In this document: positions 52,498 through 63,200 of the stretch, in pieces
Position numbering within the stretch: position 1 is the first letter of the stretch
Layout: every line of letters starts with the position of its first letter
Origin: Paenibacillus selenitireducens
GTDB taxonomy: Bacteria; Bacillota; Bacilli; Paenibacillales; Paenibacillaceae
Reading direction: 5' to 3'
NCBI RefSeq assembly: GCF_002021565.1
Contig: NZ_MSZX01000011.1
Coordinates: 62,027 to 126,026 of the forward strand
Length of the DNA: 64,000 nt
The notes under the pieces: model-generated
The model's database searches: none
What the model was told of the DNA's origin: nothing
What the model saw: only the letters and a program-made list of their open reading frames with translations
Made by a program: the position numbers and the translations under genes

Positions 52498-54087
52498 TCA
52501 TTTCTGATGGCCGCGGTATTCCGTAGGAGAGAAGCCGGTATATTTTCGGAACATTTTATAGAAGTAGCCGGGTTCCAAGTATCCGATATTTCTCGATATT
52601 TCGCTTGTCTTCATTGTGGTTGTCTTCAGCAAGTGCTGTGCCTTCTTGATTCGGTAGGCATTCAAGTAATCGGAGAAGCTCTCGCCGGTTTCTTTCTGGA
52701 ATAATTGTCCGAGATAGAACGGATGGATGTTGAGCTTATGCCCTAATGTCTTCAACGACAGCTCCTCAGCATGTCTTGTCTTGATCTGATGCAGCACTTG
52801 CTTGACGATCGGACTGAACTCGTCATCTTCCGTCGATAGATAATCAATGGCAGAGTCGGCAATAAATTTCACATGGGTCGTCAATTGACTCATGGTATGG
52901 GCACGGAATAGCGCCGTAAATAGCTGCTTATATCCGCTTGTAGCCAGTTCGTGATTCAGCTTATTGTCTTTCACCACTTGCTTCGTACACAAGATTAAAT
53001 CGATGGCGCAGTTATGGAGTTGGACGGGCGTGATGGATTCCAGGGATTGCAGCCTCGCGAACAGGGAGTCGATATAGGTGCGAAGCGCTGGTTTATTCTT
53101 GCTAAGCAGGAGCTGTTCGTATTCGAACATGTCGATGGGAGCGGACCCCATCGGATGATCGGACGCCATCATTTGATCATAACGGATAATGGCATCTTCC
53201 GAATTGGTAAGGAAGTACTCCTGCAACCGTTTGGCATGCCCATAGCTCTGGGATACTTCCAAATAACTGGATTCCATACTGCCAAGCGTGATCAGGATCT
53301 GAACATCCATCCTTTGTTTGATATCTTTCCGTATCTTACCAAGGAGGTCTAGCGCTTCCTTCTGAACAATTTCCGCTTTTGCCCCGGTAAAAATGAGCAT
53401 CGTATCGCTATCTGTATCACAGAAACAAAAGCAGCCGTTCGACGTTTCCATCATCGACTTGGATTGGAGATACACATCATTTTTTCTTTTATGCTCCTGG
53501 ATGGCCGCGTCGCCATCAGCATCCGAGGTCGCGCCATCGAAGACGGTCTTGATCGCCGCAACCAGATAAAAGGTATGGTCGATCGGGATTTCCAAGAACT
53601 GCAGTCGGTGCCGGAGCTCCGTCGGATCCATGTGTCCCGTTGCCCAACGGTTCAACACATTGTCCCGCAAAATATCCAATTGATTCTGGTTGATATAGGA
53701 TTGGCGTTCCGCATCGTCCAGCTTCTGCACGGTGTTCACCACGGTCTCTGTCAGCTCTTTCATATTCACAGGCTTCAACAAATAGTTCTCGATCCCGAGC
53801 CGCATGCCTTCCTTTACATAGCCAAATTCATTATAGCCGCTCAGGACGATAAACTTCATCTTGGGGTAGAGAGGTTTGAGTCGTTCGATGAGTTCAAGAC
53901 CGCCCATTTGGCGCATCATGATGTCGGTAATAAGAATATCTGCCCCAGTGTACTGCAAGGCTTCGAAAGCCTCTGAACCGTCGTATGCTTTGCCGGAAAG
54001 CGTGATGCCGAAATCCTCCCAGGCAATGACAGAAGTAAGGCCTTCCAGAATGAATGGTTCATCATCAACTATAAATACTTTACGCAT
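52498..54087 (-). CDS. YesN-like response regulator (AraC output)
   Basis: A 529-residue response regulator. The N-terminal receiver has VDDEPFILEG and the phospho-acceptor Asp in ADILITDIMM, with the conserved Lys in LLKPVN. A middle region of unknown fold follows. The C terminus is an AraC double helix-turn-helix (LSLKTLGHKLNIHPFYLGQL, then MKTSEISRNIGYLEPGYFY). It overlaps the kinase gene by 8 bp and faces the sugar importer at 56089, which it probably activates. Confidence 0.92.
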   Translation of the reverse strand: MRKVFIVDDEPFILEGLTSVIAWEDFGITLSGKAYDGSEAFEALQYTGADILITDIMMRQMGGLELIERLKPLYPKMKFIVLSGYNEFGYVKEGMRLGIENYLLKPVNMKELTETVVNTVQKLDDAERQSYINQNQLDILRDNVLNRWATGHMDPTELRHRLQFLEIPIDHTFYLVAAIKTVFDGATSDADGDAAIQEHKRKNDVYLQSKSMMETSNGCFCFCDTDSDTMLIFTGAKAEIVQKEALDLLGKIRKDIKQRMDVQILITLGSMESSYLEVSQSYGHAKRLQEYFLTNSEDAIIRYDQMMASDHPMGSAPIDMFEYEQLLLSKNKPALRTYIDSLFARLQSLESITPVQLHNCAIDLILCTKQVVKDNKLNHELATSGYKQLFTALFRAHTMSQLTTHVKFIADSAIDYLSTEDDEFSPIVKQVLHQIKTRHAEELSLKTLGHKLNIHPFYLGQLFQKETGESFSDYLNAYRIKKAQHLLKTTTMKTSEISRNIGYLEPGYFYKMFRKYTGFSPTEYRGHQK

Positions 54088-55921
54088 ACAGCTGTCCTCC
54101 TTGACTCACAGGTATTTGCATCGTGATGACCGTTCCCAGATGGGGCAAGCTATCGATTTGCAGTCCATAATCGCTGCCGAAGCATATGCGAATCCGTTCA
54201 TGGGTGTTGAGCAAGCCAATGGATTGAGTAGGGTGTTCAGCTGGTTCTTCCAGCCTTCTTCTAATTTGTTCGAGCTTTGCCGAGTCGATGCCACAGCCAT
54301 TGTCACGGATCGTGATCTGCAGACGACTATCGACGACCGCCGCATGAATCGTAATTCGATTATCGGTTCGCGACATAATCAAGCCATGGACGATGTAGTT
54401 CTCGATAATGGGCTGAATGGAGAGCTTCAGCGTAGGAATGCTCATCAATTCGGGCTCGATGTCGATCTCATATGCGAAGTTACGGGCGTAACGAATTCGG
54501 AACAAGTCCAGATAGAGACTGCAGTATTCGATCTCGTCCGAGAGCGGCACGATCGTATCGGTCTTCACGGAGTATCGGAACAACGTGGAGAGAATATAGA
54601 TCATCTCCCCGACATCATCGGCTTTGTGATGCAGCGCCCGCATACGAATGGCTTCAAGTGTATTGTACAGGAAATGCGGCTTGATCTGTGCTTGGAATGC
54701 GACAAGTTCAGCTTGCTTCTGCCGGATCTCCGATACATAGACACGATCGATATATCCGGTTAAGTCCTCGCACATTTGATTGAATCGATCGGCAATATGG
54801 AATAATTCATCGTTTTTCTCCGTAGGAATGCGAACCGATAAGTCCCCATCCCGCAGTTTGCCCATCGCCCGTACGATCACTTTCGTTCTTCGTGAGAAGT
54901 TGACGATCGTGAAGTAGGTCATCGCCATGGCCGCAACGATACAAATGCTGGTGACGAGGAGCAGTGTGTTCCGAAGCCCAGTCAAGCTCTCGGTGATTTC
55001 GGATTTGGGAATGACGCCGGCGATCCAATAGCCGAACCGATTCGTCGTCTGCAGGTTGACATAGGACTCATCCTCGAACTGCTGCATGGAGAATGCCGTT
55101 TTAAGCTGTGATGCATAAGGGTATTTGGCTCCGTAATAGCGGTTCGACGAATCGAATATCACATTGCCACTAGGCGATAAGACCACGACATATCCTTTCA
55201 TTTCGTCCCAATTGTTCTGGAATGCCCGATAAATGCCGTCCGAATTGTAATCGATGACGAGGTTCCCGCTTGTCTCCAGCGTGGTCAAGTTCGTGATGTT
55301 GCTGATCGTCGTGAAGCTTTTGTCCGTGAGTATATATTTGTTTAGTACAGTCTGCAGACCGCCAGTGTCAATGGGATAGTAGTCCTGCGTATCCTTCGCC
55401 ATGAGAAAGGCGAATTTCTTGTTCGTGCTGTACAGGGCTATCTTGCGTATATCGGGATAGTTGTTCATTTGCAGACGGAGAAAGGCTAAGATATCCCGTC
55501 GCCGGATGCCTGTATCACTATATCGCATCAAGCGGTCATCCAAATATTGCGAGAAGTCATTTTTCAATAAGGATTGAATATCGTCAAGCAGCATAGAGGA
55601 ACCTTCCTGGTAAATCTGCTGCATGATTTGCTCGGAAGCCATATGCCTCGAATCAAAATAATTGCCAATATTGGATAGAATGCGATTGTTCGCATCCAAT
55701 TCTTTTTGCACTTGCCCGTTGATCAGATAGGTATAGACGAAGACGGAGAGGGTTGCTAGCGACACGATCGTAATGATGGAATAGATCATTAATATTTTAT
55801 TGAACAGTTTTTGCCTGAAATGCTTGTTATAGAAATCGATGAGTTTCTTCATGTTCCATATGCACCCTTTTTTGATGTCTTTCCACGTTCTGAATGCGCT
55901 TTCAATAATCGTGTTGTTCAT
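54080..55921 (-). CDS. YesM-like sensor histidine kinase
   Basis: A 613-residue membrane kinase. Two helices (near IMIYSIITIVSLATLSVFVY and LLVTSICIVAAMAMTYF) enclose a large extracellular Cache-like sensor. A HAMP domain follows, then the YesM-type kinase with the His in FLYNTLEAIRMRALH and ATPase motifs NYIVHG and DNGCGID. The start is uncertain: ATG 55921 follows AGAAAGG, while ATG 55852 (MKKLIDF) gives a more usual N terminus. It is divergent from the importer operon. The ligand is unknown, presumably an oligosaccharide. Confidence 0.9.
   Translation of the reverse strand: MNNTIIESAFRTWKDIKKGCIWNMKKLIDFYNKHFRQKLFNKILMIYSIITIVSLATLSVFVYTYLINGQVQKELDANNRILSNIGNYFDSRHMASEQIMQQIYQEGSSMLLDDIQSLLKNDFSQYLDDRLMRYSDTGIRRRDILAFLRLQMNNYPDIRKIALYSTNKKFAFLMAKDTQDYYPIDTGGLQTVLNKYILTDKSFTTISNITNLTTLETSGNLVIDYNSDGIYRAFQNNWDEMKGYVVVLSPSGNVIFDSSNRYYGAKYPYASQLKTAFSMQQFEDESYVNLQTTNRFGYWIAGVIPKSEITESLTGLRNTLLLVTSICIVAAMAMTYFTIVNFSRRTKVIVRAMGKLRDGDLSVRIPTEKNDELFHIADRFNQMCEDLTGYIDRVYVSEIRQKQAELVAFQAQIKPHFLYNTLEAIRMRALHHKADDVGEMIYILSTLFRYSVKTDTIVPLSDEIEYCSLYLDLFRIRYARNFAYEIDIEPELMSIPTLKLSIQPIIENYIVHGLIMSRTDNRITIHAAVVDSRLQITIRDNGCGIDSAKLEQIRRRLEEPAEHPTQSIGLLNTHERIRICFGSDYGLQIDSLPHLGTVITMQIPVSQGGQLYA
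55891..55904. promoter_or_regulatory. cre-like site near the kinase start
   Basis: TGAATGCGCTTTCA matches 13 of 14 positions of the CcpA consensus TGWNANCGNTNWCA. If the kinase starts at 55852 it would lie in its leader. Confidence 0.45.
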
Positions 55922-56023
55922 ATCAATAATCCTTTCTAAGACTATCATAAATCAAGAGAGTTTTGGAAAAAGAGGAAAACAATTCTTTGTTTTATACATC
56001 AGTTTATTTGATTTCTTCCCTTT

Positions 56024-56037
56024 AGAGAACGCTTTCA
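56024..56037. promoter_or_regulatory. cre-like site before the importer operon
   Basis: AGAGAACGCTTTCA matches 13 of 14 positions of the CcpA consensus, 52 bp upstream of the first permease gene. Confidence 0.5.
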
Positions 56038-56088
56038 TTGCGGTAAATTAACCCTATACAAAACAAATCGAGCAGAAGGAGGGACAGT

Positions 56089-57027
56089 ATGGAAGGTCTG
56101 ATGCGCTGGCTGAAAATGGTAGGCCGCAATAAAGCATTATTACTCATGGTGCTGCCGGGTGCCGTATGGTTTCTTCTATTTTGCTATTTGCCCATGCCGG
56201 GTGCAATCATTGCCTTTAAGGATTATAAGTTCAGTACTGATGGTTTCTTGGCCAGCATTATCGAGAGCGATTGGATTGGGCTTAAGAACTTCGAATACCT
56301 GTTCAAGACGGAGGATTCTTGGATCATCGTGAGGAACACGCTGCTCTATAATGCGGTGTTCATTGTTCTTGGGACGACGCTCTCCGTGATCGTGGCGATC
56401 ATTATCAGTCAAATTGCCAATAAGAAGATGGCCAAAATCTATCAAACCGGCATGTTCTTGCCGCATTTTCTCTCTTGGGTTATCGTGAGTTACTTCGTAT
56501 TCAGCTTCCTAAGCGTTGACAAGGGGGTACTCAATCAATTCCTTACGTTCATTGGGGTCGACCCGGTCTTCTGGTATTCGGAAAAAGAATATTGGCCGTA
56601 CATTCTGGTCTTCGTCAACCTGTGGAAAGGCGTAGGATACGGCAGCGTCATTTACTTGGCGGCGATCGTCGGGATCGACAAATCCTATTTTGAAGCGGCG
56701 ATGATTGATGGGGCTAGCAAGTGGCAGCAAATTCGCAAAATTACGATTCCGATGATTACGCCGATCATTGTCATTATGTTCATTCTTGCGGTGGGCGGAA
56801 TCTTCCGGGCGGACTTCGGACTCTTCTATCAGGTTCCTCGCGATACCGGCGCACTGTATCCGGTCACGAATGTTATTGATACCTTTGTATACCGAGGTTT
56901 GAAAGTGACAGGGAATATTGGGATGAGTACAGCAGCCGGCTTATACCAAGCAGTCGTAGGGTTTGTGCTTGTTATCGTCACGAATTTCATCGTGCGGAAA
57001 ATTAACAAGGAACAAGCGCTCTTTTAA
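56089..57027 (+). CDS. Carbohydrate ABC importer permease, LplB-like
   Basis: A 312-residue permease with about six helices and the EAA loop YFEAAMIDGASKWQQIRKIT. It starts after GAAGGAGGG. It is the first gene of a third ATPase-less oligosaccharide importer, controlled by the divergent YesMN pair. Confidence 0.9.
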   Translation: MEGLMRWLKMVGRNKALLLMVLPGAVWFLLFCYLPMPGAIIAFKDYKFSTDGFLASIIESDWIGLKNFEYLFKTEDSWIIVRNTLLYNAVFIVLGTTLSVIVAIIISQIANKKMAKIYQTGMFLPHFLSWVIVSYFVFSFLSVDKGVLNQFLTFIGVDPVFWYSEKEYWPYILVFVNLWKGVGYGSVIYLAAIVGIDKSYFEAAMIDGASKWQQIRKITIPMITPIIVIMFILAVGGIFRADFGLFYQVPRDTGALYPVTNVIDTFVYRGLKVTGNIGMSTAAGLYQAVVGFVLVIVTNFIVRKINKEQALF

Positions 57028-57086
57028 CCACTAAAGCTCCATACGGAACGAATTGCACACGTATTCATAGAAAGGGGGGCTTCCGC

Positions 57087-58049
57087 TTGGATAACGGCGT
57101 TGTCGTTGAACAACACACAGGCAAACCGAACATGAAGAGGAAAAAGATGCGGGATATTCACCATCTGACACCATTCTGGAACATGATGTCTCACTTGGCG
57201 ATCGGGCTGTTCTCCTTGGCCTGCGTCTATCCATTCCTGTTCGTCGTCATCATATCATTCACAGATGAGAAGGCACTTGCTAGAGACGGATATAGTTTTT
57301 TTCCGAAGCAGTGGTCCTTGGACGCGTACACGTACATCTTCAAAACGAGCGATCAATTGCTGCGCTCCTATGGTGTAACCCTCTTTATTACGGTCGTAGG
57401 AACGCTGCTCTCACTTGCTATTGTTTCGTTGTATGCTTATGCCATCTCACGAAGTTATTTTCACTTCCGCGGTTTCTTCTCGTTTATTGCTTTTTTCACG
57501 ATGTTATTCGGGGGCGGTCTCGTACCTTCTTATATCGTCGTCTCGCAGGTTTTGCATTTGAAAGACACCATTTGGGCCTTGATTCTCCCCATGTGCGTGA
57601 GTGCGTTCTCGATTCTCATTATGAGGACGTTCTTCAAGACGATGGTTCCCGATGCGATCATCGAATCCGGAAAAATAGACGGGGCCGGGGAGTTTCGAGT
57701 ATTCTTCTATCTGGTTCTCCCGATCTCCTTGCCCGGATTAGCGACGATCGGTCTGTTCAGCGCACTGGGGTACTGGAATGATTGGTTTAACGCATTGCTC
57801 TATATTGATGATGCCAAATTGCTTCCGCTGCAATCTTTATTGATCAAGATCGAGACGAACATTCAGTTCATTCTGCAGAATTCCGCGGTATCCGGCGGAA
57901 CGGAAAGGTCCGCTATTGCTAGATCGCTGCCAGCGGAGACGACACGGATGGCCATGGTTGTGCTTGCTACCGTGCCGATTATTTTCGCGTATCCATTCTT
58001 CCAGCGTTATTTCGTGCAAGGCCTCACGATTGGCGCTGTGAAAGAGTAA
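57087..58049 (+). CDS. Carbohydrate ABC importer permease, YtcP/LplC-like
   Basis: A 320-residue permease with six helices and the EAA region DAIIESGKIDGAGEFRVFFY. Here the usual EAA reads ESG. It starts with TTG at 57087 behind AAAGGGGGG and has a longer, basic N-terminal tail than its paralog at 13463. It ends QRYFVQGLTIGAVKE, as is typical of the group. Confidence 0.9.
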   Translation: MDNGVVVEQHTGKPNMKRKKMRDIHHLTPFWNMMSHLAIGLFSLACVYPFLFVVIISFTDEKALARDGYSFFPKQWSLDAYTYIFKTSDQLLRSYGVTLFITVVGTLLSLAIVSLYAYAISRSYFHFRGFFSFIAFFTMLFGGGLVPSYIVVSQVLHLKDTIWALILPMCVSAFSILIMRTFFKTMVPDAIIESGKIDGAGEFRVFFYLVLPISLPGLATIGLFSALGYWNDWFNALLYIDDAKLLPLQSLLIKIETNIQFILQNSAVSGGTERSAIARSLPAETTRMAMVVLATVPIIFAYPFFQRYFVQGLTIGAVKE

Positions 58050-58092
58050 CTACGAATGATAGATGGAATATCAAAAGGGAGGAACAACAGAG

Positions 58093-59586
58093 ATGAAAAA
58101 AAGTTTGCTTCTGGTATTATCCTTCGTCATGCTTGCTGCGTTTACATTAGCAGGTTGTTCAAGCAGCAAGGACAGTAAGTCCAGTGAAGGGACAGCCGAT
58201 ACGGGCAAAGGAACCGAGACGCAGGTACAGCAAGAGAAAAAAGAAGATCCTGTAACCCTAATCTGGTATACGATTGGCGGTCCTCAGAAAGACCAAGACA
58301 AAGTCATGACGGAAGTGAACAAATATCTCGTCGACAAAATTAACACCAAAATCGATCTGAAAGTCATTGATTGGGGCGATTACTCCCAAAAAATGCAGGT
58401 GATTGCCGCATCTGGCGAGCCGTTCGATATCGCATTCACTTCATCCTGGGCATTCAATTACGTAGAGAGCGCGAGAAAAGGGTATTTCTATGAGTTGGAT
58501 CAATTGCTAGAGGAGTCCGGAAAAGGGATCAAAGAGGAATTGAATCCGGCCTTCTTGGAAGGCTCCAAAGTGAATGGGCACAACTATGCCATTCCGACGA
58601 ACAAGGAGCTGCCGGCGCAAGCGGTCTGGCGCTTTAATAAAAATCTCGTCGACAAATATAAGTTAGATATTACGAAGGCGACGACGCTTGAGAGCTTGGA
58701 ACCGATGCTGAAGACGGTAAAAGAGAACGAGCCGGATGTCTATCCGATTCCTTCGAACATTGGCCCGTTTTTACCTTTTGACTTCGCGTTGGAAGGGATT
58801 CCGGTCGGCGTGGCTCTAAATTCGACAGATCTCAAAATGGTGAATATTTGGGATTCTCCAGAAGCGAAGCAAGTGTTCAGCACGATGCGTAAATACTACC
58901 AAGCGGGTTATTTGCCGCCGGATGTAGCGACGAAGCAAGGGAATGAATTCGAGAAGACGGGGAAATGGCTTGTAGACAAACAGCATACCGTACCATTTGC
59001 TGATGTTTCATGGTCCGAAAGCATGCAATATCCGATTATCTCGACGCCAATCCATGAACCGCTTGTATTTAACTGGTCCGTTACAGGCTCTATGCAGGCG
59101 ATCTCAGCGAAGACGAAGCATCCGAAGCAAGCGATGGAGTTCTTGAACTTATTGAATACCGATAAATTCTTGCGTAACTTGGTGAACAACGGGATAGAGG
59201 GCGTACACTACAAGAAGTTATCCGAAGGGATTTACGAGCCTATTCCTGATTCGGGTTACAGCATGCCAGCCTTTACGCTAGGCAACATGTTTTTGCTTGA
59301 TAAATTGAAGAACGACCCGGCAGACAAATGGGAGCAGTACAAGAAGTTCAATGATTCAGCGAAAAACGCACCGCTTCTTGGGTTCCAATTTGACCCAACG
59401 AACGTGATGACGGAGATTGCCAATGTGAAAAACGCAGTGGATGAATTCGGTCCTTCGTTGAATACGGGCTCCGTAGATCCAGATAAGATTTTGCCGAAAG
59501 CGATTGAGAAGTTAAAAGCGCAAGGGATCGACAAAATCATCGAGGAAGCACAGAAGCAGGTTGATGCGTGGCGTGCAAGTAAATAA
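58093..59586 (+). CDS. ABC importer substrate-binding lipoprotein
   Basis: A 497-residue family-1 binding protein. The lipobox is TLAGC with Cys22 as the lipidated residue, followed by a Ser/Lys/Glu-rich linker. The mature part starts PVTLIWYTIGGPQKDQDKVM, typical of the DUF3502-type binding proteins of Paenibacillus. ATG 58093 follows GGGAGG with long spacing; the frame is open to 58063. The ligand is unknown. Confidence 0.9.
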   Translation: MKKSLLLVLSFVMLAAFTLAGCSSSKDSKSSEGTADTGKGTETQVQQEKKEDPVTLIWYTIGGPQKDQDKVMTEVNKYLVDKINTKIDLKVIDWGDYSQKMQVIAASGEPFDIAFTSSWAFNYVESARKGYFYELDQLLEESGKGIKEELNPAFLEGSKVNGHNYAIPTNKELPAQAVWRFNKNLVDKYKLDITKATTLESLEPMLKTVKENEPDVYPIPSNIGPFLPFDFALEGIPVGVALNSTDLKMVNIWDSPEAKQVFSTMRKYYQAGYLPPDVATKQGNEFEKTGKWLVDKQHTVPFADVSWSESMQYPIISTPIHEPLVFNWSVTGSMQAISAKTKHPKQAMEFLNLLNTDKFLRNLVNNGIEGVHYKKLSEGIYEPIPDSGYSMPAFTLGNMFLLDKLKNDPADKWEQYKKFNDSAKNAPLLGFQFDPTNVMTEIANVKNAVDEFGPSLNTGSVDPDKILPKAIEKLKAQGIDKIIEEAQKQVDAWRASK

Positions 59587-59596
59587 GGTGTAGAAG

Positions 59597-59634
59597 AGCC
59601 AACGTCTGAATGATTCAGACGTTGGCTTTTTTTA
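59597..59634 (+). terminator. Terminator of the YesMN-linked importer operon
   Basis: GCCAACGTCTGAA pairs perfectly with TTCAGACGTTGGC around TGA, followed by T7. Confidence 0.95.
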
Positions 59635-59744
59635 ACTGGAGACAAACGTGCTGAAACGAATTTTCTTTGATGAGCATTGACCTTGGGATCTACATCATTC
59701 AAATGTTGTACATGCTTGGCGTTATACCAGTACGAGCCCAACTC

Positions 59745-59940
59745 GCTATAATGGATAAATCCACTAACTTTAGAGTTTTTGGCTCGATTTCATGAGTTAT
59801 ATTGGATGAATCCACTATAGATAAGCATAAATCGTCTATAGCTCCCATTTCGCGGAGGCTATACTGTAAAGATCCAATATAGGCGAACAATAAAGGTCCA
59901 ACACGTCTGGTATATTGTATAAATCCAACATAGCAAGTCG
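59745..59940. repeat. Degenerate intergenic repeat related to 4980-5205
   Basis: GGATAAATCCACTAACTTTA at 59753 matches GGATAAATCCATTAACTTTA at 4989 in all but one base. Further TATATTGGAT/ATCCAATATA units follow in both orientations. No ORF is present. Confidence 0.7.
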
Positions 59941-60035
59941 AGCCCACTTCCGTGTCTCAAAGGCAAGCTTCAACAGCGGTTGGAACCCCATATCCATCCC
60001 ACCCCCATGCGGGAAACGTATAGGTTTAAGCAAGG

Positions 60036-60059
60036 ACCTGGCTATCGGCCAGGTTTTTC
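60036..60059 (+). terminator. Orphan hairpin with T-run
   Basis: ACCTGGC pairs with GCCAGGT around TATCG, followed by T5. No coding gene ends just before it. It could end a small RNA or be a leader attenuator for the glucan synthase gene 180 bp downstream. Confidence 0.55.
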
Positions 60060-60239
60060 TTATGTCCAATATTCACGATGCCGCTTGATAAAAAATGAGT
60101 CTAAACTCCGCGTCTGGCACGGAAAAATGGATTCGACTCATAATGCCCCGCAAATTTGGTAATAATTTGATTGTCCCGGAATCTTTGGTCGCACCGGACG
60201 AACGGTACATCTTGAATAACTAATTTTCCGGAGGAAAAC

Positions 60240-63200
60240 ATGACGTATACGATAGAAAAATTGAATCAAAAAGCACGGGAACTCGCTTTACAGCATACCC
60301 CTACCCTTGCTCGATCCGAGCCCAAATACATACGCAATCAATTTGAATCAGACCTTGCGGGCTTGCGAAGTTTCGTGATTTCATTGCAAGACGTTCACGC
60401 AGGTTGCACGCAGCGTGCGGAAGAGTGGCTGCTGGATAATGCGGAGTTTATCGAAGAACAGGGATTGGATGTTAGAGAGCAAATACTTCATGGATCTCTA
60501 CGATACATGCCGCAGCTTCACAAACAAGGCATCTTGCGAATTCAAGCGCTCTGTGAACATTATCTGGAACTTGCCGACGGTATTCTGCATGAGGATTCCT
60601 TCATATCTTACCTAAATGCCTATCAGGAAATATCCGCCTTAACCCTTGCAGAGACTCGATCGATCCCGCTCATGCTGCGTGTGGCCTTAGTCCATAGAAT
60701 TGCCGAGACGATGCTCCTTGTTCGAGAACGTCGGGAAGTCTGTCTGGAAGTGGATCAATTCCTGTCGCGAATAGAGCCTTCCAAGCTAAATAAGGATACC
60801 GTCAATGAAGTGTTGGATGCGGCAGGGCAGACGGCTCCGTTATCAGGTCCGTGGGTTGTCCACTTGATTAGCCACCTGCGGGAATGGGCAGGGGACACCG
60901 CATTGGTCCGGGAGTGGCTGGCATGTAAATATGAGAATGGCTCCGATGACTTGGACCGAATCGTTACCTACGAACATCAGCTTCAGGCGACCTACCAAGT
61001 AACTGCCGGGAATCTGATTACGAGCCTGCGTCATAATGAGCGTCGGGATTGGGAGGAGTTCTTCGAAAGAATTAGCTTGCTCGACCGTACACTTCGTGAA
61101 GACGGTACAGGCGTCTATCCTCAAATGGATGCTTCCAGCCGCCATGCCGTCCTTAACCGCGTAGCGCATTTGGCGCACCGGATGCGTGTGCCGGAAAGCT
61201 TGATCGCAAGTCAAGCCGTAGCACTGGCGAAGGAAGCGCACGAAGGCGTACATGGAGTTCACGAGCAGGCACCTAACCTGCCGCAGGAAGAGCCTAATTC
61301 GCTACTCCCTCGACCGACGTTTGCTGCCTATTATGTATTTGAGCCGGCGGGGACACGTAAGCTTGTTCAATCGCTTCGGCAATGCAGTCATCCTCGACGC
61401 ATGCCCAGCGTGGGGATGAAACAGCAAGCAGGCAAGACGTATTTTGCTTCATATCTCGCGATATTCGTGATTCTTCTCTTGATCGTTTCGATCTGGATTG
61501 GCAGCGGACAGGGCATCTCGCCGCTTGGATGGATCGCGATCGTGCTTGGGGTGGCGTTACCTGTGAGCGAATGGGTCATGACGGGGCTTCATTTCGCAAT
61601 TGAACGCACCTGCCAGCCAAGACCTTTGCTCCGGTATGACTTTTCGAATGGCGTGCCGCATGACGCGAGCACGATGGTTGTCATCCCGACCATCTGGTCT
61701 TCGATCGAAGAAGTGAGGGAGCTGGCTGACCGATTGGAAATTCATTATTTGGCGAATCGGGATGCGAACATTCATTATGCGCTATTAGGTGATTTTACCG
61801 ATGCCGCAGAAGAGAAATTGGCACAGGACGAGGTGGTCATCGCTTTTGCCAAGGAGCAGATTAGCGCGCTGAACCGGATGTATGGCGGGGATGGAGGGAC
61901 GACCTTTCACTTGTTCCAACGCCGCAGGCAATGGAATGCGCGAGAAGGTGTGTTCATGGGTTGGGAGCGCAAGCGTGGCAAATTGGTCGAATTCGTCGAA
62001 CTGTTGCAAGGCAACCAAGAAACCAGCTACGACGTGATGTCAGGCGATGCTAGTGTTCTGCGGACGATTCGCTATATTATAACGCTGGATGCGGACACAC
62101 AGCTTCCGATGGGGAGCGCGCAGCGAATGATTGGAACGATGCATCTTCCGTTCAATCGTCCCCGGCTGAATCCAGCGCGAACACGGGTCATTGAAGGTTA
62201 CGGCGTACTGCAACCGCGGATTAGCGTCAGCCATGAGTCTGCCATGCGGTCGAAATTAGCTTATTTCTGGTCAGAACCGGGAATGGACCCGTATGCATTT
62301 GCAGCTTCGGATCCCTATCAGGATTTATTCGCCCAAGGAATTTTCACGGGCAAGGGGATTTTTGATGTGGACGTATTTGCCGAGCTGCTGTGTGAGCGGA
62401 TTCCGGAGAATGCCGTTCTTAGTCACGATTTGCTGGAGGGTGGCTTCCTGCGGGCCGGGTTACTGTCGGACATGGAGCTTATTGACGATCATCCGTCCAC
62501 GTTCATGGCCTATCAAAAGCGCATGCATCGTTGGGTGCGGGGGGATTGGCAGCTGCTATGCTGGTTATACACAAAAGTATGTGACCGGCGAGGAACGCTG
62601 AAACCTATTGATTTATCTTTTCTCACCCGATGGCAAATCATCGATAATTTGCGACGGAGTCTGCTTCCGATCGCTTATTTCTTCCTATTGGCACTTGCAG
62701 TCTCGGTACTGCCGGGTTCCCCTTGGCGATGGGTGACCCTGGTGATGCTTACGCTGCTCATTCCTGTGATTCGACAGATCTTCATATTGCGAAACAATCT
62801 TACGCATCCAAGAAGATTTCTATCAACTTTTACCCATGTGTTGATCGATATATGGACCTTGCCGTTTCAAACGGTTGTCCTGCTTGATGCTGTGGGTAAG
62901 ACGCTGTATCGCCTAATGATCAGCAAGAAGCGGATGTTGGAATGGACATCTTCTTTTCATGTGGAGCGAAGCAAAAATCGTCAAGCGGCGATCCTGCATG
63001 CCCGCGGCGGTTATGTCCTCATCGTGCTGTTTGCGATCGCGGCGTTCATGCAGCCGTTATCATCGCTAAGATGGACAGGACTTGCGCTTAGTCTGTTCTG
63101 GGCTTTCGCTCCACTCGCCATTCGCTGGTTGGATCAGCCGGTGGAACAACAGGATGAATCGATCGCCCCGGCAGAGCAGGAACAATTGCGGGCTTTGGCA

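Larger units (their letters stand above)
59587..60239. other. Intergenic interval before the glucan synthase gene
   Basis: It contains the importer terminator, the degenerate repeats and the orphan hairpin listed separately. I see no gene in it. Confidence 0.6.

Noticed and set aside
53876-54763. 295-codon open frame on the plus strand
   Set aside because: It crosses the junction of the response regulator and kinase genes in antisense and resembles neither a known family nor a secreted protein.
59940-60060. Possible known riboswitch before the glucan synthase
   Set aside because: I compared it with TPP, ydaO-type, SAM and THF consensus elements from memory and none fit; only the terminal hairpin is supported.
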